From NCBI RefSeq assembly GCF_014203225.1, contig NZ_JACHIO010000011.1, positions 62,001 through 126,000 of the forward strand: a DNA stretch of 64,000 nucleotides, given 5' to 3'. Source of the DNA: Granulicella mallensis. GTDB lineage: Bacteria > Acidobacteriota > Terriglobia > Terriglobales > Acidobacteriaceae. Below the pieces are notes generated by a model. The model was not told where the DNA came from and made no database searches. It was given only the letters and a program-made list of their open reading frames with translations. The position numbers were made by a program, and so were the translations under genes. Positions within the stretch are counted from its first letter, which is position 1, and every line of letters begins with the position of its first letter. This document shows positions 1 through 8,306 of the stretch, in pieces.

Positions 1-535
1 CGAGAGAGTGGCGGCGGAACAAAGTGCATCCGATGCCGGTGAGCAGAGGCGCCAAGAGTAAGGCTGCATCGTTGAGCGGACTCGCAAGAGAGGGCTCCGG
101 CAGCACGAGCAGCAGGCCGGAGACAGCGGCAAGCCCCGGCCAGAGGCTTCTAGCCGAGAGGCCCTGCTCCTGAGTGCCAAGGGCGGCTTCGGCGACAGCG
201 ACTACTACCGGTGTCAGTGCCAAGGCCAGAACCCGGTTGGCAGGGCCCAGAGAAGACATCAGGAAGAGTCCGATGGCAGGGCCGACAAGAATCAAAGCTC
301 CACCCCATGCTGCTGAAGAGGTGGATAGCCGTATAGGGTGTGCTTTTGGCTTCAGAAGAATGGGCAGGCCAAAGCTCAGCGCAGCCGCCAGGGCACAGGC
401 GACAGTCTCAGAGGCCAGCGTTGAACCTGCCTGGGGCCAGTTGTCGGTGATCCACCCTTCGCTCGAGGCGGCGAGGCAGAGCAGAGCGAACGGCCATCCC
501 TGGCGCAACAGGTCAATCCCTCGTCTCTGTGTCAT
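1..535 (-). CDS. DMT/EamA-type membrane permease, partial (N-terminal part)
   Basis: This gene runs off the left edge of the window, so only about 178 N-terminal residues are visible. It starts at ATG (positions 535-533) behind a good ribosome binding site, AGAGG about 5 nt upstream. The translation begins MTQRRGIDLLRQGWPFALLC and is strongly hydrophobic, with alternating membrane helices such as WGGALILVGPAIGLFLMSSL and RVLALALTPVVVAVAEAAL. The second of these, with its Ala/Pro-rich turn and following Glu, resembles the fourth helix of EamA/DMT-superfamily permeases that move small metabolites across the inner membrane. The substrate cannot be told. The gene sits downstream of pnp on the same strand but is separated from it by a strong hairpin. 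Family assignment is moderate; that it is a real coding region is secure. Confidence 0.7.
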   Translation of the reverse strand, partial: MTQRRGIDLLRQGWPFALLCLAASSEGWITDNWPQAGSTLASETVACALAAALSFGLPILLKPKAHPIRLSTSSAAWGGALILVGPAIGLFLMSSLGPANRVLALALTPVVVAVAEAALGTQEQGLSARSLWPGLAAVSGLLLVLPEPSLASPLNDAALLLAPLLTGIGCTLFRRHSL

Positions 536-562
536 AAGACCTCTTCCACTTCGACGCTGAAA

Positions 563-597
563 CGATAGAAGCCGCGCACAAGGCGCGGCTTCTATCG
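563..597 (-). terminator. Hairpin terminator after pnp
   Basis: A perfect 15-bp stem (563-577 with 583-597) and a 5-nt loop lie 22 bp beyond the pnp stop codon. On the minus strand it is followed by a short TTT run, so it probably ends pnp transcription before the permease gene. Confidence 0.75.
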
Positions 598-618
598 ACT
601 GCATTCGTGCTTTTCAGA

Positions 619-3075
<2,457 letters not shown>

Positions 3076-3162
3076 GTACGTTCCTCTTCTTGTCTTCTGT
3101 CTTTAAGCTTTTCGAAAGTCATGTCGTCCGACTGCCCGCTACGGGAGCAGTGCTAAGACAAA

Positions 3163-3192
3163 AGCCCCGCCGAAGTAGCTTCGGTCGGGGCT
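3163..3192 (-). terminator. Intrinsic terminator between rpsO and pnp
   Basis: The hairpin pairs AGCCCCG with CGGGGCT and CGAAG with CTTCG, with one bulged base. On the minus strand it is followed directly by TTTTGTC. It would end rpsO transcripts or act as an attenuator of read-through into pnp. The 255 bases between it and the rpsO stop hold no convincing gene. Confidence 0.75.
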
Positions 3193-3447
3193 CCTTGGTT
3201 CAGGTATGAATTCGGGGTCTGAAAATTTAGCCAGTTTGGGGCATAGCCAGTTAGTGAGTTCAGGGTATAGAAAGCCGGAAGCATCAGCGGCAAGCGCAGG
3301 GTGACACTGCGGAGAGCAGCGGGAACGGGAACACTCGAAGGGGCTCCCATCCAATCCATGGCGCTTGGCGAACTCAATGCTTTCCTATACTCCTGATGAC
3401 TGCGCGGCACGACAGGCCGCGACAGCCCTCGATGGGATACGTGCAAG

Positions 3448-3714
3448 CTACTTGCGGATACCCAATTTGCCGATAACGTCGCGGTAGCGATCCGGATCCG
3501 TCTTCTTCAGGTAGTCCAGAAGGCGGCGGCGCTTGCTCACAAGCATCAGCAGACCGCGGCGCGAACCGTGATCCTTCTTGTGGGTTTTGAAGTGCTCGGT
3601 CAACTCGCCGATACGCTCGCTGAGGATCGCAATCTGCACTTCCGGGCTACCAGTGTCCGAATCGTGAGTGCGGAATTTAGTGATAATGTCTGTCTTCTTT
3701 GCGGGTGCCAACAC
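3448..3714 (-). CDS. rpsO: 30S ribosomal protein S15
   Basis: S15 binds the central domain of 16S rRNA early in small-subunit assembly. The 88-residue length is typical. Family signatures are present: [38 protein letters not shown] and [10 protein letters not shown]. The chosen start is GTG ([11 protein letters not shown]), with AGGAG 12 nt upstream, which is rather long spacing; the adjacent TTG codon is an alternative. An AT-rich promoter-like stretch lies about 60 nt upstream (TATCTTTAAT on the minus strand). It precedes pnp on the same strand, separated by a terminator. Confidence 0.97.
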   Translation of the reverse strand: MLAPAKKTDIITKFRTHDSDTGSPEVQIAILSERIGELTEHFKTHKKDHGSRRGLLMLVSKRRRLLDYLKKTDPDRYRDVIGKLGIRK

Positions 3715-3798
3715 GGCTGTAACGTACTCCTGATTCTCTGTGCTCTAGTCCACTTCTCTCAGTGTCCAATTAAAGATAGCACGCTGGAGGCGTAAAAA

Positions 3799-3886
3799 CA
3801 GAGTGTAGACAAATAGAGCGCAGACGATAGAGACAGCGGAGCAATCCGGTTGCCTCTATCCTCTACGCTCTATTCTCTACACTCTG
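3799..3886. repeat. Imperfect inverted repeat (arms about 33 bp)
   Basis: Arms 3799-3832 and 3854-3886 are near-complementary, for example CAGAGTGTAG against CTACACTCTG and AATAGAGCG against CGCTCTATT, and could form a long stem with a 21-nt loop. It lies between rpsO and the dienelactone hydrolase gene. Its right arm runs into a tandem repeat. Confidence 0.8.
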
Positions 3887-3917
3887 CCCTTACACTCTGC
3901 CCTTACACTCTGCCTTT
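3879..3917. repeat. Three 13-bp tandem repeats, ACACTCTGCCCTT
   Basis: Three consecutive copies (3879-3891, 3892-3904, 3905-3917; the last has one change). The third copy overlaps the stop codon of the dienelactone hydrolase gene, so the repeat has grown up to the end of the reading frame. Confidence 0.9.
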
Positions 3918-4602
3918 ACGCTACGTGCTCTTTCAGGAACTCCAGCGAGCGTTCGCGGGCCAGCTTTGCCGCTTCCGCCTTGTAGTCGGTGCGTGCGTGG
4001 TTGGCAAAGGCGTGCCCAGCTCCCTCATAGAGGAAGATTTCGACCTCAGGATGCGCGTTCCGCACGGCATCGATCTGGTCGCTGCCGATGTGGCTGTCCT
4101 CCGCGCCAAAGTGCAGCAGGACAGGGCAGGTGGGCTCTTCAGCTGCCACTTTGCCGATACCGCCGGCGTAGTAGCCGACGCAGCAATCCAGCTGCATCTT
4201 GTGCGCTTCGGCGCGGGTCGCGCTCACCCAGCTCATCAGGCCTCCGTAGCAGAACCCAAGGACGGCAACGCCCTTTCCGGCACCCTTGACGTGCTCGTAA
4301 GCTGCGGCGATATCCAGAAGCTGGGTATCGGGATTGAGCTTTCCGTACAGGTCGAAGGCCTTCTTCAGATCTTCGCCTTCGTAGGTCAGTTCAAGCCCGC
4401 GCTCGAAGCGGTCGAAGATCGCCGGTGCGATGGCCAGGAACCCGTCCTTGGCATAGCTGTCGGCGACGCTGCGGATCGAAGCGTTTACGCCGAAGATCTC
4501 CTGCACCACGATCAGCGCGCCGATCGGCTCGCCTTCAGGCTTTGCCACGTAGGCGGAAAGTTCATGCCCGTCGGCTGCTTTTACGTTTACCCATTCACTC
4601 AT
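3916..4602 (-). CDS. Dienelactone hydrolase family protein
   Basis: A cytosolic alpha/beta-hydrolase of the dienelactone hydrolase family (228 residues, usual length). The family's classic member opens dienelactones in chlorocatechol breakdown; many homologues act on other small esters. The Cys-His-Asp triad is visible: Cys118 in GFCYGG, Asp169 in FGAEDSHIG and His197 in GAGHAF. The Glu of VQEIFG (Glu35), which in the family activates the cysteine, is also present. There is no signal peptide. No aromatic-degradation genes lie nearby, so the true substrate is open. The stop codon is embedded in a 13-bp tandem repeat. Confidence 0.9.
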   Translation of the reverse strand: MSEWVNVKAADGHELSAYVAKPEGEPIGALIVVQEIFGVNASIRSVADSYAKDGFLAIAPAIFDRFERGLELTYEGEDLKKAFDLYGKLNPDTQLLDIAAAYEHVKGAGKGVAVLGFCYGGLMSWVSATRAEAHKMQLDCCVGYYAGGIGKVAAEEPTCPVLLHFGAEDSHIGSDQIDAVRNAHPEVEIFLYEGAGHAFANHARTDYKAEAAKLARERSLEFLKEHVA

Positions 4603-4777
4603 GTTGTTTTCTTGTCCTCCACTGCCTCAGACGAAGGAAAGCTGTGAAAAGGTGCATCATCTGTTTGTCACGCGCGCGGTAAACGGATGATTTATTGTGC
4701 CGTTCATATCCGGGCTCCGTTCCACGGTTAGGGCGTGCCATCAAACTGCTTCCTGAGACGAAGTCGGACGGTGCAAG

Positions 4778-5176
4778 CAGTTTGTTGAGTCACGAATCGG
4801 AAGGGCACGGTTTCACAGGCTGCGGGAAAAGTCACGATAACAGGAGAGTCCTGATCTTTAGGGCCAACGGCCCGTTTCATACCAGCCTGGGGTGGAGCGC
4901 AGCAGCGAGCGGTTTCTAGCTCGCTGCAAGCGTAGCCCCAGGTACTCGGATCAACAGAAAAGACAGAGGGCTGTAAGCCCGATTCATCGTGCAGGCACGA
5001 TGAATCGGGCTTACAGCCCTCAACTTCTTTCCTGCGCCTAACCTGGGGCTACGCTTCCCGAGCCATCACGCTGTCGCGTGCCGGCTCGGGTTCGCTCCAC
5101 CCCAGGCTGGTATGAAACGGGCCTTTGGCCCTAAAGATCGAAGCACGAATTTTCTGAGTCGTGCCTCAACAAACTG
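4778..5176. repeat. Composite giant palindrome, about 400 bp, gene-free
   Basis: The whole gap between the hydrolase and lexA is one nested inverted repeat. Outer arms of 12 bp (4778-4789 with 5165-5176) enclose 46-bp arms with one mismatch (4853-4898 with 5094-5139), then 16-bp perfect arms (4928-4943 with 5041-5056), then a perfect 27-bp stem with a 2-nt loop (4966-4992 with 4995-5021). No coding sequence is credible inside. It could be a MITE-like or REP-like element, or two copies of an element inserted head to head. Confidence 0.9.
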
Positions 5177-5253
5177 ACGGCAGAGTCCGGCCCCACACCA
5201 AGGGTCGTTTGATGAGAAACGCCAGGAAATGATGGCAAATGTGATTCCCCCGC

Positions 5254-5288
5254 TTGCAATTCGCTTTTTATTCGCTAGAATGTCCGCA
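5254..5288 (+). promoter_or_regulatory. lexA promoter, apparently leaderless, with a candidate LexA box
   Basis: A -35 TTGCAA (5254-5259), 16-bp spacer and -10 TAGAAT (5276-5281) place the transcription start at or beside the A of the lexA ATG (5288). No Shine-Dalgarno sequence exists upstream, so the mRNA is probably leaderless. Between the -35 and -10 boxes lies a direct repeat ATTC-N7-ATTC (5259-5273). It has the spacing of the GTTC-N7-GTTC LexA box known from alphaproteobacteria and is a plausible autoregulatory operator (inference). Confidence 0.6.
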
Positions 5289-5893
5289 TGGCGATTACGC
5301 GGCGGCAAAAAGAAGTCATCGACTTTCTTTCGAGCTTTACCACCAGGAACGGCTACTCTCCTTCGTACGAAGAGATAGCGTCGGGCCTCGGCCTGAATTC
5401 GCTGGCCACGGTGCACAAGCACGTCACCAATCTGCAGAACAAAGGCCTGCTCCAGCGCGCTCACAACCGCAGCCGGTCGATCGACGTTCTGCCGCAGCGC
5501 TCGGCGAAGAAGGGCTTCGACCGCCTTCCTCTGCTGGGCCGTATCGCAGCGGGCAAGCCGGTGGAGGCCATCGAGACGGCCGAATCCATCTCCCTGGGCG
5601 ACATTATCGGCAACCGCGAGGTCTACGCCCTGGAGGTCCGCGGCGACTCCATGCGGGACGAACACATCGTCTCCGGGGACTATGTGCTGGTCGAGAGGAC
5701 CCGTACCGCGCGGGAGGGCGAGATTATCGTCGCGTTGATCGACGGCGCCGATGCCACGCTCAAGCGCTTCTACCGGGAGGGCAATCTTATCCGGCTGCAG
5801 CCTTCCAATACGGAGATGGCCCCGATCTACGCTCCGGCCTCCAATGTGAGCATCCAGGGGAAGGTGCTGGGAGTCCTGCGCAAGTACGCGTAG
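5288..5893 (+). CDS. lexA: LexA repressor, SOS response
   Basis: LexA represses DNA-damage genes and inactivates itself by self-cleavage stimulated by RecA filaments. The 201-residue protein has an N-terminal winged-helix domain (about 1-65, SYEEIASGLGLNSLATVHKH) and a C-terminal S24 peptidase domain. The scissile Ala88-Gly89 lies in GRIAAGKP, the nucleophile is Ser121 in RGDSM and the general base is Lys159 in ATLKRF, so all parts of the self-cleavage machinery are present. The start at 5288 fits the family N-terminus (MAITRRQKEVIDFL) and the promoter geometry. Expected regulation is by LexA itself. A gene for a probable structured RNA follows. Confidence 0.97.
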   Translation: MAITRRQKEVIDFLSSFTTRNGYSPSYEEIASGLGLNSLATVHKHVTNLQNKGLLQRAHNRSRSIDVLPQRSAKKGFDRLPLLGRIAAGKPVEAIETAESISLGDIIGNREVYALEVRGDSMRDEHIVSGDYVLVERTRTAREGEIIVALIDGADATLKRFYREGNLIRLQPSNTEMAPIYAPASNVSIQGKVLGVLRKYA

Positions 5894-5974
5894 GGCTGTT
5901 CAGGAACGGCAATGCCCGGCGAATCGGGGTAGTGCCTCAGTTTGAATCCTCCGATATAAAATATGAATAACGCC

Positions 5975-6147
5975 GGAGGTCGCTAGTCCTTGCGAAGTTT
6001 CTTCCGGAGCCCCAAAACCCCGCTTTACTTGGGATAACCACAGGCCGGGGCATAAACCTAATCGGTGACTGATACGCCGTTCTATGGCCGAAGTGAGATG
6101 TGGAATGAGAGAAGCAAAAAGAGTCGAGATCAGTCTCGGCTCTTTTT
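5975..6147 (+). ncRNA. Candidate structured small RNA, about 170 nt
   Basis: A promoter-like TTGAAT (5942-5947), followed after 16-17 bp by TGAATA/GAATAA in AT-rich DNA, precedes a segment rich in nested stems and ends in a strong hairpin with TTTTT. Predicted stems: 5973-5977 with 6003-6007 closing over 5980-5983 with 5992-5995; GCCCC 6009-6013 with GGGGC 6047-6051; a GCC/GGC stem near 6075-6088. No reading frame of note crosses it. Length and layout resemble stand-alone regulatory RNAs such as 6S RNA, but I see no signature allowing a name. Start is approximate. Confidence 0.45.
6121..6147 (+). terminator. Bidirectional intrinsic terminator
   Basis: GAGTCGAGA (6121-6129) pairs with TCTCGGCTC (6134-6142) over a 4-nt loop. 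It is flanked by AAAAA on the left and TTTTT on the right, so it can end both the candidate RNA (plus) and the transposase gene (minus). Confidence 0.85.
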
Positions 6148-6159
6148 ATGCGGTGATCC

Positions 6160-7026
6160 CTACTCTGCACGTTTCTTATAAGGCCCGCGCCTCTTCACTA
6201 TAGGAGTGGGCAAGATAGCCACAAGCTCCTCAATCGTCCATACATGATGCACCAAACCCGCTTCCATAGCCGGAGTGACGCGCAACGTTTTATGCACGCG
6301 GCAGAAGTTGTAGTGCATGAAGTGGAGAGCGATCGCCGCCTCGTGGTTCTCCAGCTTCTTAGAGAATGCATTTGTAAGCCGAGTGAAGCGGCGAATATGC
6401 ATCCGTGTGGTGAGGTTCAGGCGCTCTACATATGATGTGCTGATGTGCAGAGGGTCTTGGGAACCAGCGAGAACGGCTGTCTGCGTTCCGATGCACTGGC
6501 CCGTACTGTAGCGGCGATCTAGCGCTGTGTCTGAGCCGTACAGCTTTATCAGCATCGCGTAATCCACATCCATACCAAATGCACCCTCTACAGATTCAGC
6601 GTAAGCCCTGTGACCATCCGTAGTGAGCTGGACACGCGATGTGAGCCGCGATGCTACATCCTCCATAAAGACCTTCGCCCATGCCGCTCCACGTTGTCCT
6701 ACGAGGTAGGAGATGACCAGCTTGGAATCAGCATCCAATGCCGTCCAAGTCCAGGCATCTCCCCAATCTTGTGCGATTTGCTCCTCATTCACGTTCGCCA
6801 TTTTCGCGCCGACGAATGACCAAATTTCATCGCAGTGGACACGCTTCGCAGCTACACCCGTTACATGCTCGTCATGGTATGCACGGCAGGTATCGCCCAT
6901 CTGCACCAGCAACTTCGTGATGGTGTTCGTGGAGAAGCCCAGCATACGAGAGATTGCATTGATGCTGTTTCCCTCTACCAATGCGGAGATTATGCGAGCG
7001 CGGTCTACGCTGCTCAGATTATTCAT
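6160..7026 (-). CDS. IS1-like DDE transposase
   Basis: The protein (288 residues from ATG 7026) begins with a helix-turn-helix segment (NSINAISRMLGFSTNTITKL). It continues into an IS1-type DDE core: Asp in CDEIWSFVGAK, Asp in LTTDGHRAYAE and Glu in SYVERLNLTTRMHIRR, followed by FSKKLENHEAAIALHFMHYNF. In IS1 the matching motifs are DEQWGYVGAK, TDGWPLY and RIERHNLNLRQH (established). A longer reading from a TTG at 7074 adds 16 residues but looks less natural. I could not find convincing terminal inverted repeats or a target-site duplication, so this may be an orphan or immobilised copy. The DNA here appears lower in GC than the flanks. Confidence 0.8.
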   Translation of the reverse strand: MNNLSSVDRARIISALVEGNSINAISRMLGFSTNTITKLLVQMGDTCRAYHDEHVTGVAAKRVHCDEIWSFVGAKMANVNEEQIAQDWGDAWTWTALDADSKLVISYLVGQRGAAWAKVFMEDVASRLTSRVQLTTDGHRAYAESVEGAFGMDVDYAMLIKLYGSDTALDRRYSTGQCIGTQTAVLAGSQDPLHISTSYVERLNLTTRMHIRRFTRLTNAFSKKLENHEAAIALHFMHYNFCRVHKTLRVTPAMEAGLVHHVWTIEELVAILPTPIVKRRGPYKKRAE

Positions 7027-7132
7027 AATGAGAATTATGCTTGAATAATAGTTTCTTGTCAGCCTACAATTCAAGTTTGTTTTCCTACGAATTCATGTAT
7101 GCTCAATATAGCCACGAGGGGAGGGCACGCCA

Positions 7133-7495
7133 ATGCCTGTACCAAAGCCAGAAGAAGTAGAGGAATTACTGAGCGATTTGAAGGATGCGCACAGAAAGCT
7201 CGCTGAACTTGAGTCCCGCTGGGAATCGTTCTTTACTCATCCTGAGGGAAACGTAGTCTTTGTTCCCGTGCAGAACTTGAAACCGCGAATCATCGAATTC
7301 CTTGAGAAACGACCTGATTTGGGCTTCAACCTGGCGTCTATCGCCACAGCCCTCGATGCAAACGAGAACTCGGTTGGGCCGTATCTTAGTGATCTAGCTA
7401 AGGAAGGAAAGATCGAACGAAGAGAGCGGGGATTATACGGGGCTCTGCGTCCTAAGCATTCTGACGGCATCACCGACGAAGACATCCCCTTCTAA
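7133..7495 (+). CDS. Small coiled-coil plus winged-helix protein, unknown role
   Basis: A 120-residue protein. Residues 1-35 (EEVEELLSDLKDAHRKLAEL) are strongly helical and look like a coiled coil. Residues 50-105 read as a winged helix (IIEFLEKRPDLGFNLASIATALDANENSVGPYLSDLAKEGKIERRERGLYGA), so DNA binding is likely. It is not a recognised named family to me. It lies head to head with the transposase gene, with 106 bp between the starts, and ends 6 nt before a strong bidirectional terminator, so it is a single-gene transcript. It is plausibly cargo or a regulator of the small island (inference). Confidence 0.7.
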   Translation: MPVPKPEEVEELLSDLKDAHRKLAELESRWESFFTHPEGNVVFVPVQNLKPRIIEFLEKRPDLGFNLASIATALDANENSVGPYLSDLAKEGKIERRERGLYGALRPKHSDGITDEDIPF

Positions 7496-7500
7496 AGCAA

Positions 7501-7537
7501 TAAAGCCCAGTTACCGTCACAGGTAAACTGGGCTTTA
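7501..7537 (+). terminator. Strong intrinsic terminator
   Basis: AAAGCCCAGTT (7502-7512) pairs with AACTGGGCTTT (7526-7536), extended inside by ACC/GGT with one bulge. Flanking A and T runs make it bidirectional. It closes the small HTH gene. Confidence 0.9.
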
Positions 7538-7545
7538 TTGTATGT

Positions 7546-7625
7546 GGCCGGAGAGCCTAATCCTTGCGGTCAGGGACACCAGCTTGCAACTGGTGAGCAA
7601 CGGGGGTCAGTTCCCCGCTCCGGCC
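7546..7625 (+). tRNA. tRNA-like cloverleaf, anticodon UGC, non-canonical
   Basis: All four arms can be drawn: acceptor GCCGGAG/CTCCGGC (7547-7553 with 7618-7624, plus an extra G7546-C7625 pair); short D stem CCT/AGG (7556-7558 with 7572-7574) with GG in the loop; 6-bp anticodon stem with loop CTTGCAA (7583-7589), giving anticodon TGC at 7585-7587; T stem CGGGG/CCCCG (7601-7605 with 7613-7617). Odd points: the T loop is GTCAGTT rather than TTCRANN, the D stem has three pairs, there is no encoded CCA, and the G3:U70 alanine identity pair is absent (C3:G70 instead). It may be a degenerate tRNA, a mobile-element tRNA with altered identity, or a tRNA mimic. Confidence 0.45.
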
Positions 7626-7700
7626 TTCACTACCCTTACAGCTTCCGACGCTACGGCACGCCAATGCCGTAAATCATGCTTCGGGAGGAAAGGGGGAACC

Positions 7701-7778
7701 ATGAAAAGAAGACGCCTTCTTATCGTGGTTGTGGTACTTCAAACTGTTGATGGTTTGATCATCACAGTCTGGATATAA
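7701..7778 (+). CDS. 25-residue membrane mini-protein
   Basis: The reading frame MKRRRLLIVVVVLQTVDGLI continues with ITVWI and stops. A strong Shine-Dalgarno sequence (GGAGGAAAGGGGG, 7684-7696) stands just upstream of the ATG, and a terminator follows 10 nt after the stop. The layout of basic N-terminus then one hydrophobic helix is typical of small membrane peptides, including type I toxin peptides, but no antisense RNA can be assigned. It sits just after the tRNA-like element. Function unknown; coding status is supported by the ribosome binding site and terminator. Confidence 0.5.
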   Translation: MKRRRLLIVVVVLQTVDGLIITVWI

Positions 7779-7788
7779 TCCCCTACGG

Positions 7789-7822
7789 CCTCACCTATAC
7801 CACGGGTGAGGTCGTCCTCTTT
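7789..7822 (+). terminator. Intrinsic terminator after the mini-protein
   Basis: CCTCACC (7789-7795) pairs with GGTGAGG (7805-7811), followed by TCGTCCTCTTTT. A second small hairpin, CCTCT/AGAGG, follows. Confidence 0.75.
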
Positions 7823-7893
7823 TAGAGAGGATAGTAATCGTAGAACAAAATGCAAGCCTACAGAACCCATGTAGGCAATATCCATGTATGCAA

Positions 7894-8097
7894 TTATTTT
7901 TCCTGGTTTCCCCTAACTTTCGCCCACCGCAGGTTGGCGGCGTCACGGGCAATCTCTGAACGCTCCACCGCGAACAATGCATCGCGCCTTGCGATACCTC
8001 GCGCTACAGCCTTCGGAGATTTCTCTTTAGGGCGGACGATGGGGGCTTCGCCGGTAGCTTGATCGACTATCGACTTCGCCAGACTGTTCATGTCCAT
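7894..8097 (-). CDS. Small conserved basic protein with C-terminal EIARxAAxxRW motif
   Basis: A 67-residue protein beginning MDMNSLAKSIVDQATGEAPI and ending with RSEIARDAANLRW. This pattern of (L)AKxIVDxATGE at the start, a Lys/Arg-rich middle and xEIAxxAAxxRW near the end matches small proteins I recall from many soil bacteria, often near mobile DNA and sometimes labelled histone-like without evidence. The Met at codon 3 (8091) is an equally possible start. The protein is basic and helical, so nucleic-acid binding is plausible, but no function is established. It lies alone, convergent with the mini-protein. Confidence 0.65.
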   Translation of the reverse strand: MDMNSLAKSIVDQATGEAPIVRPKEKSPKAVARGIARRDALFAVERSEIARDAANLRWAKVRGNQEK

Positions 8098-8306
8098 GCA
8101 TCCATTCTCAGCCTACGGTGAAATTGGCGCAAGAGAAGCCAATTCCAAACTGAGGTACTACCCAAATTGGCATAACGGCAAAGATAATACGTTCCTTTGG
8201 TATTTTGTTTTCCTCTTCCCAGCGATGAGGGGAACTAATACCTGTAAGACTGCGTATCCTGATCTAGCTTGTACAACTGCCGCTTTATGAGGGAGCCGCC
8301 GTCATC

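Noticed and set aside
3153..3446. 97-codon minus-strand frame between rpsO and pnp
   Set aside because: No ribosome binding site, no recognisable sequence, and it runs through the rpsO terminator hairpin.
3879..3917. 13-bp tandem repeat as a CRISPR-like or iteron origin
   Set aside because: Units are contiguous without spacers and lie at a gene end; no replication gene is near.
5975..6147. Naming the candidate RNA as 6S RNA or SRP RNA
   Set aside because: Length suits 6S RNA, but I could not draw the long central bubble with closing stem. The SRP core GGAAGGAAGCAGC-type motif is absent.
6150..7490. Terminal inverted repeats for the IS1-like transposase
   Set aside because: A GGTGAT near 6152 and an ATCACC near 7469 face each other, but the match is six bases only and the second lies inside another gene.
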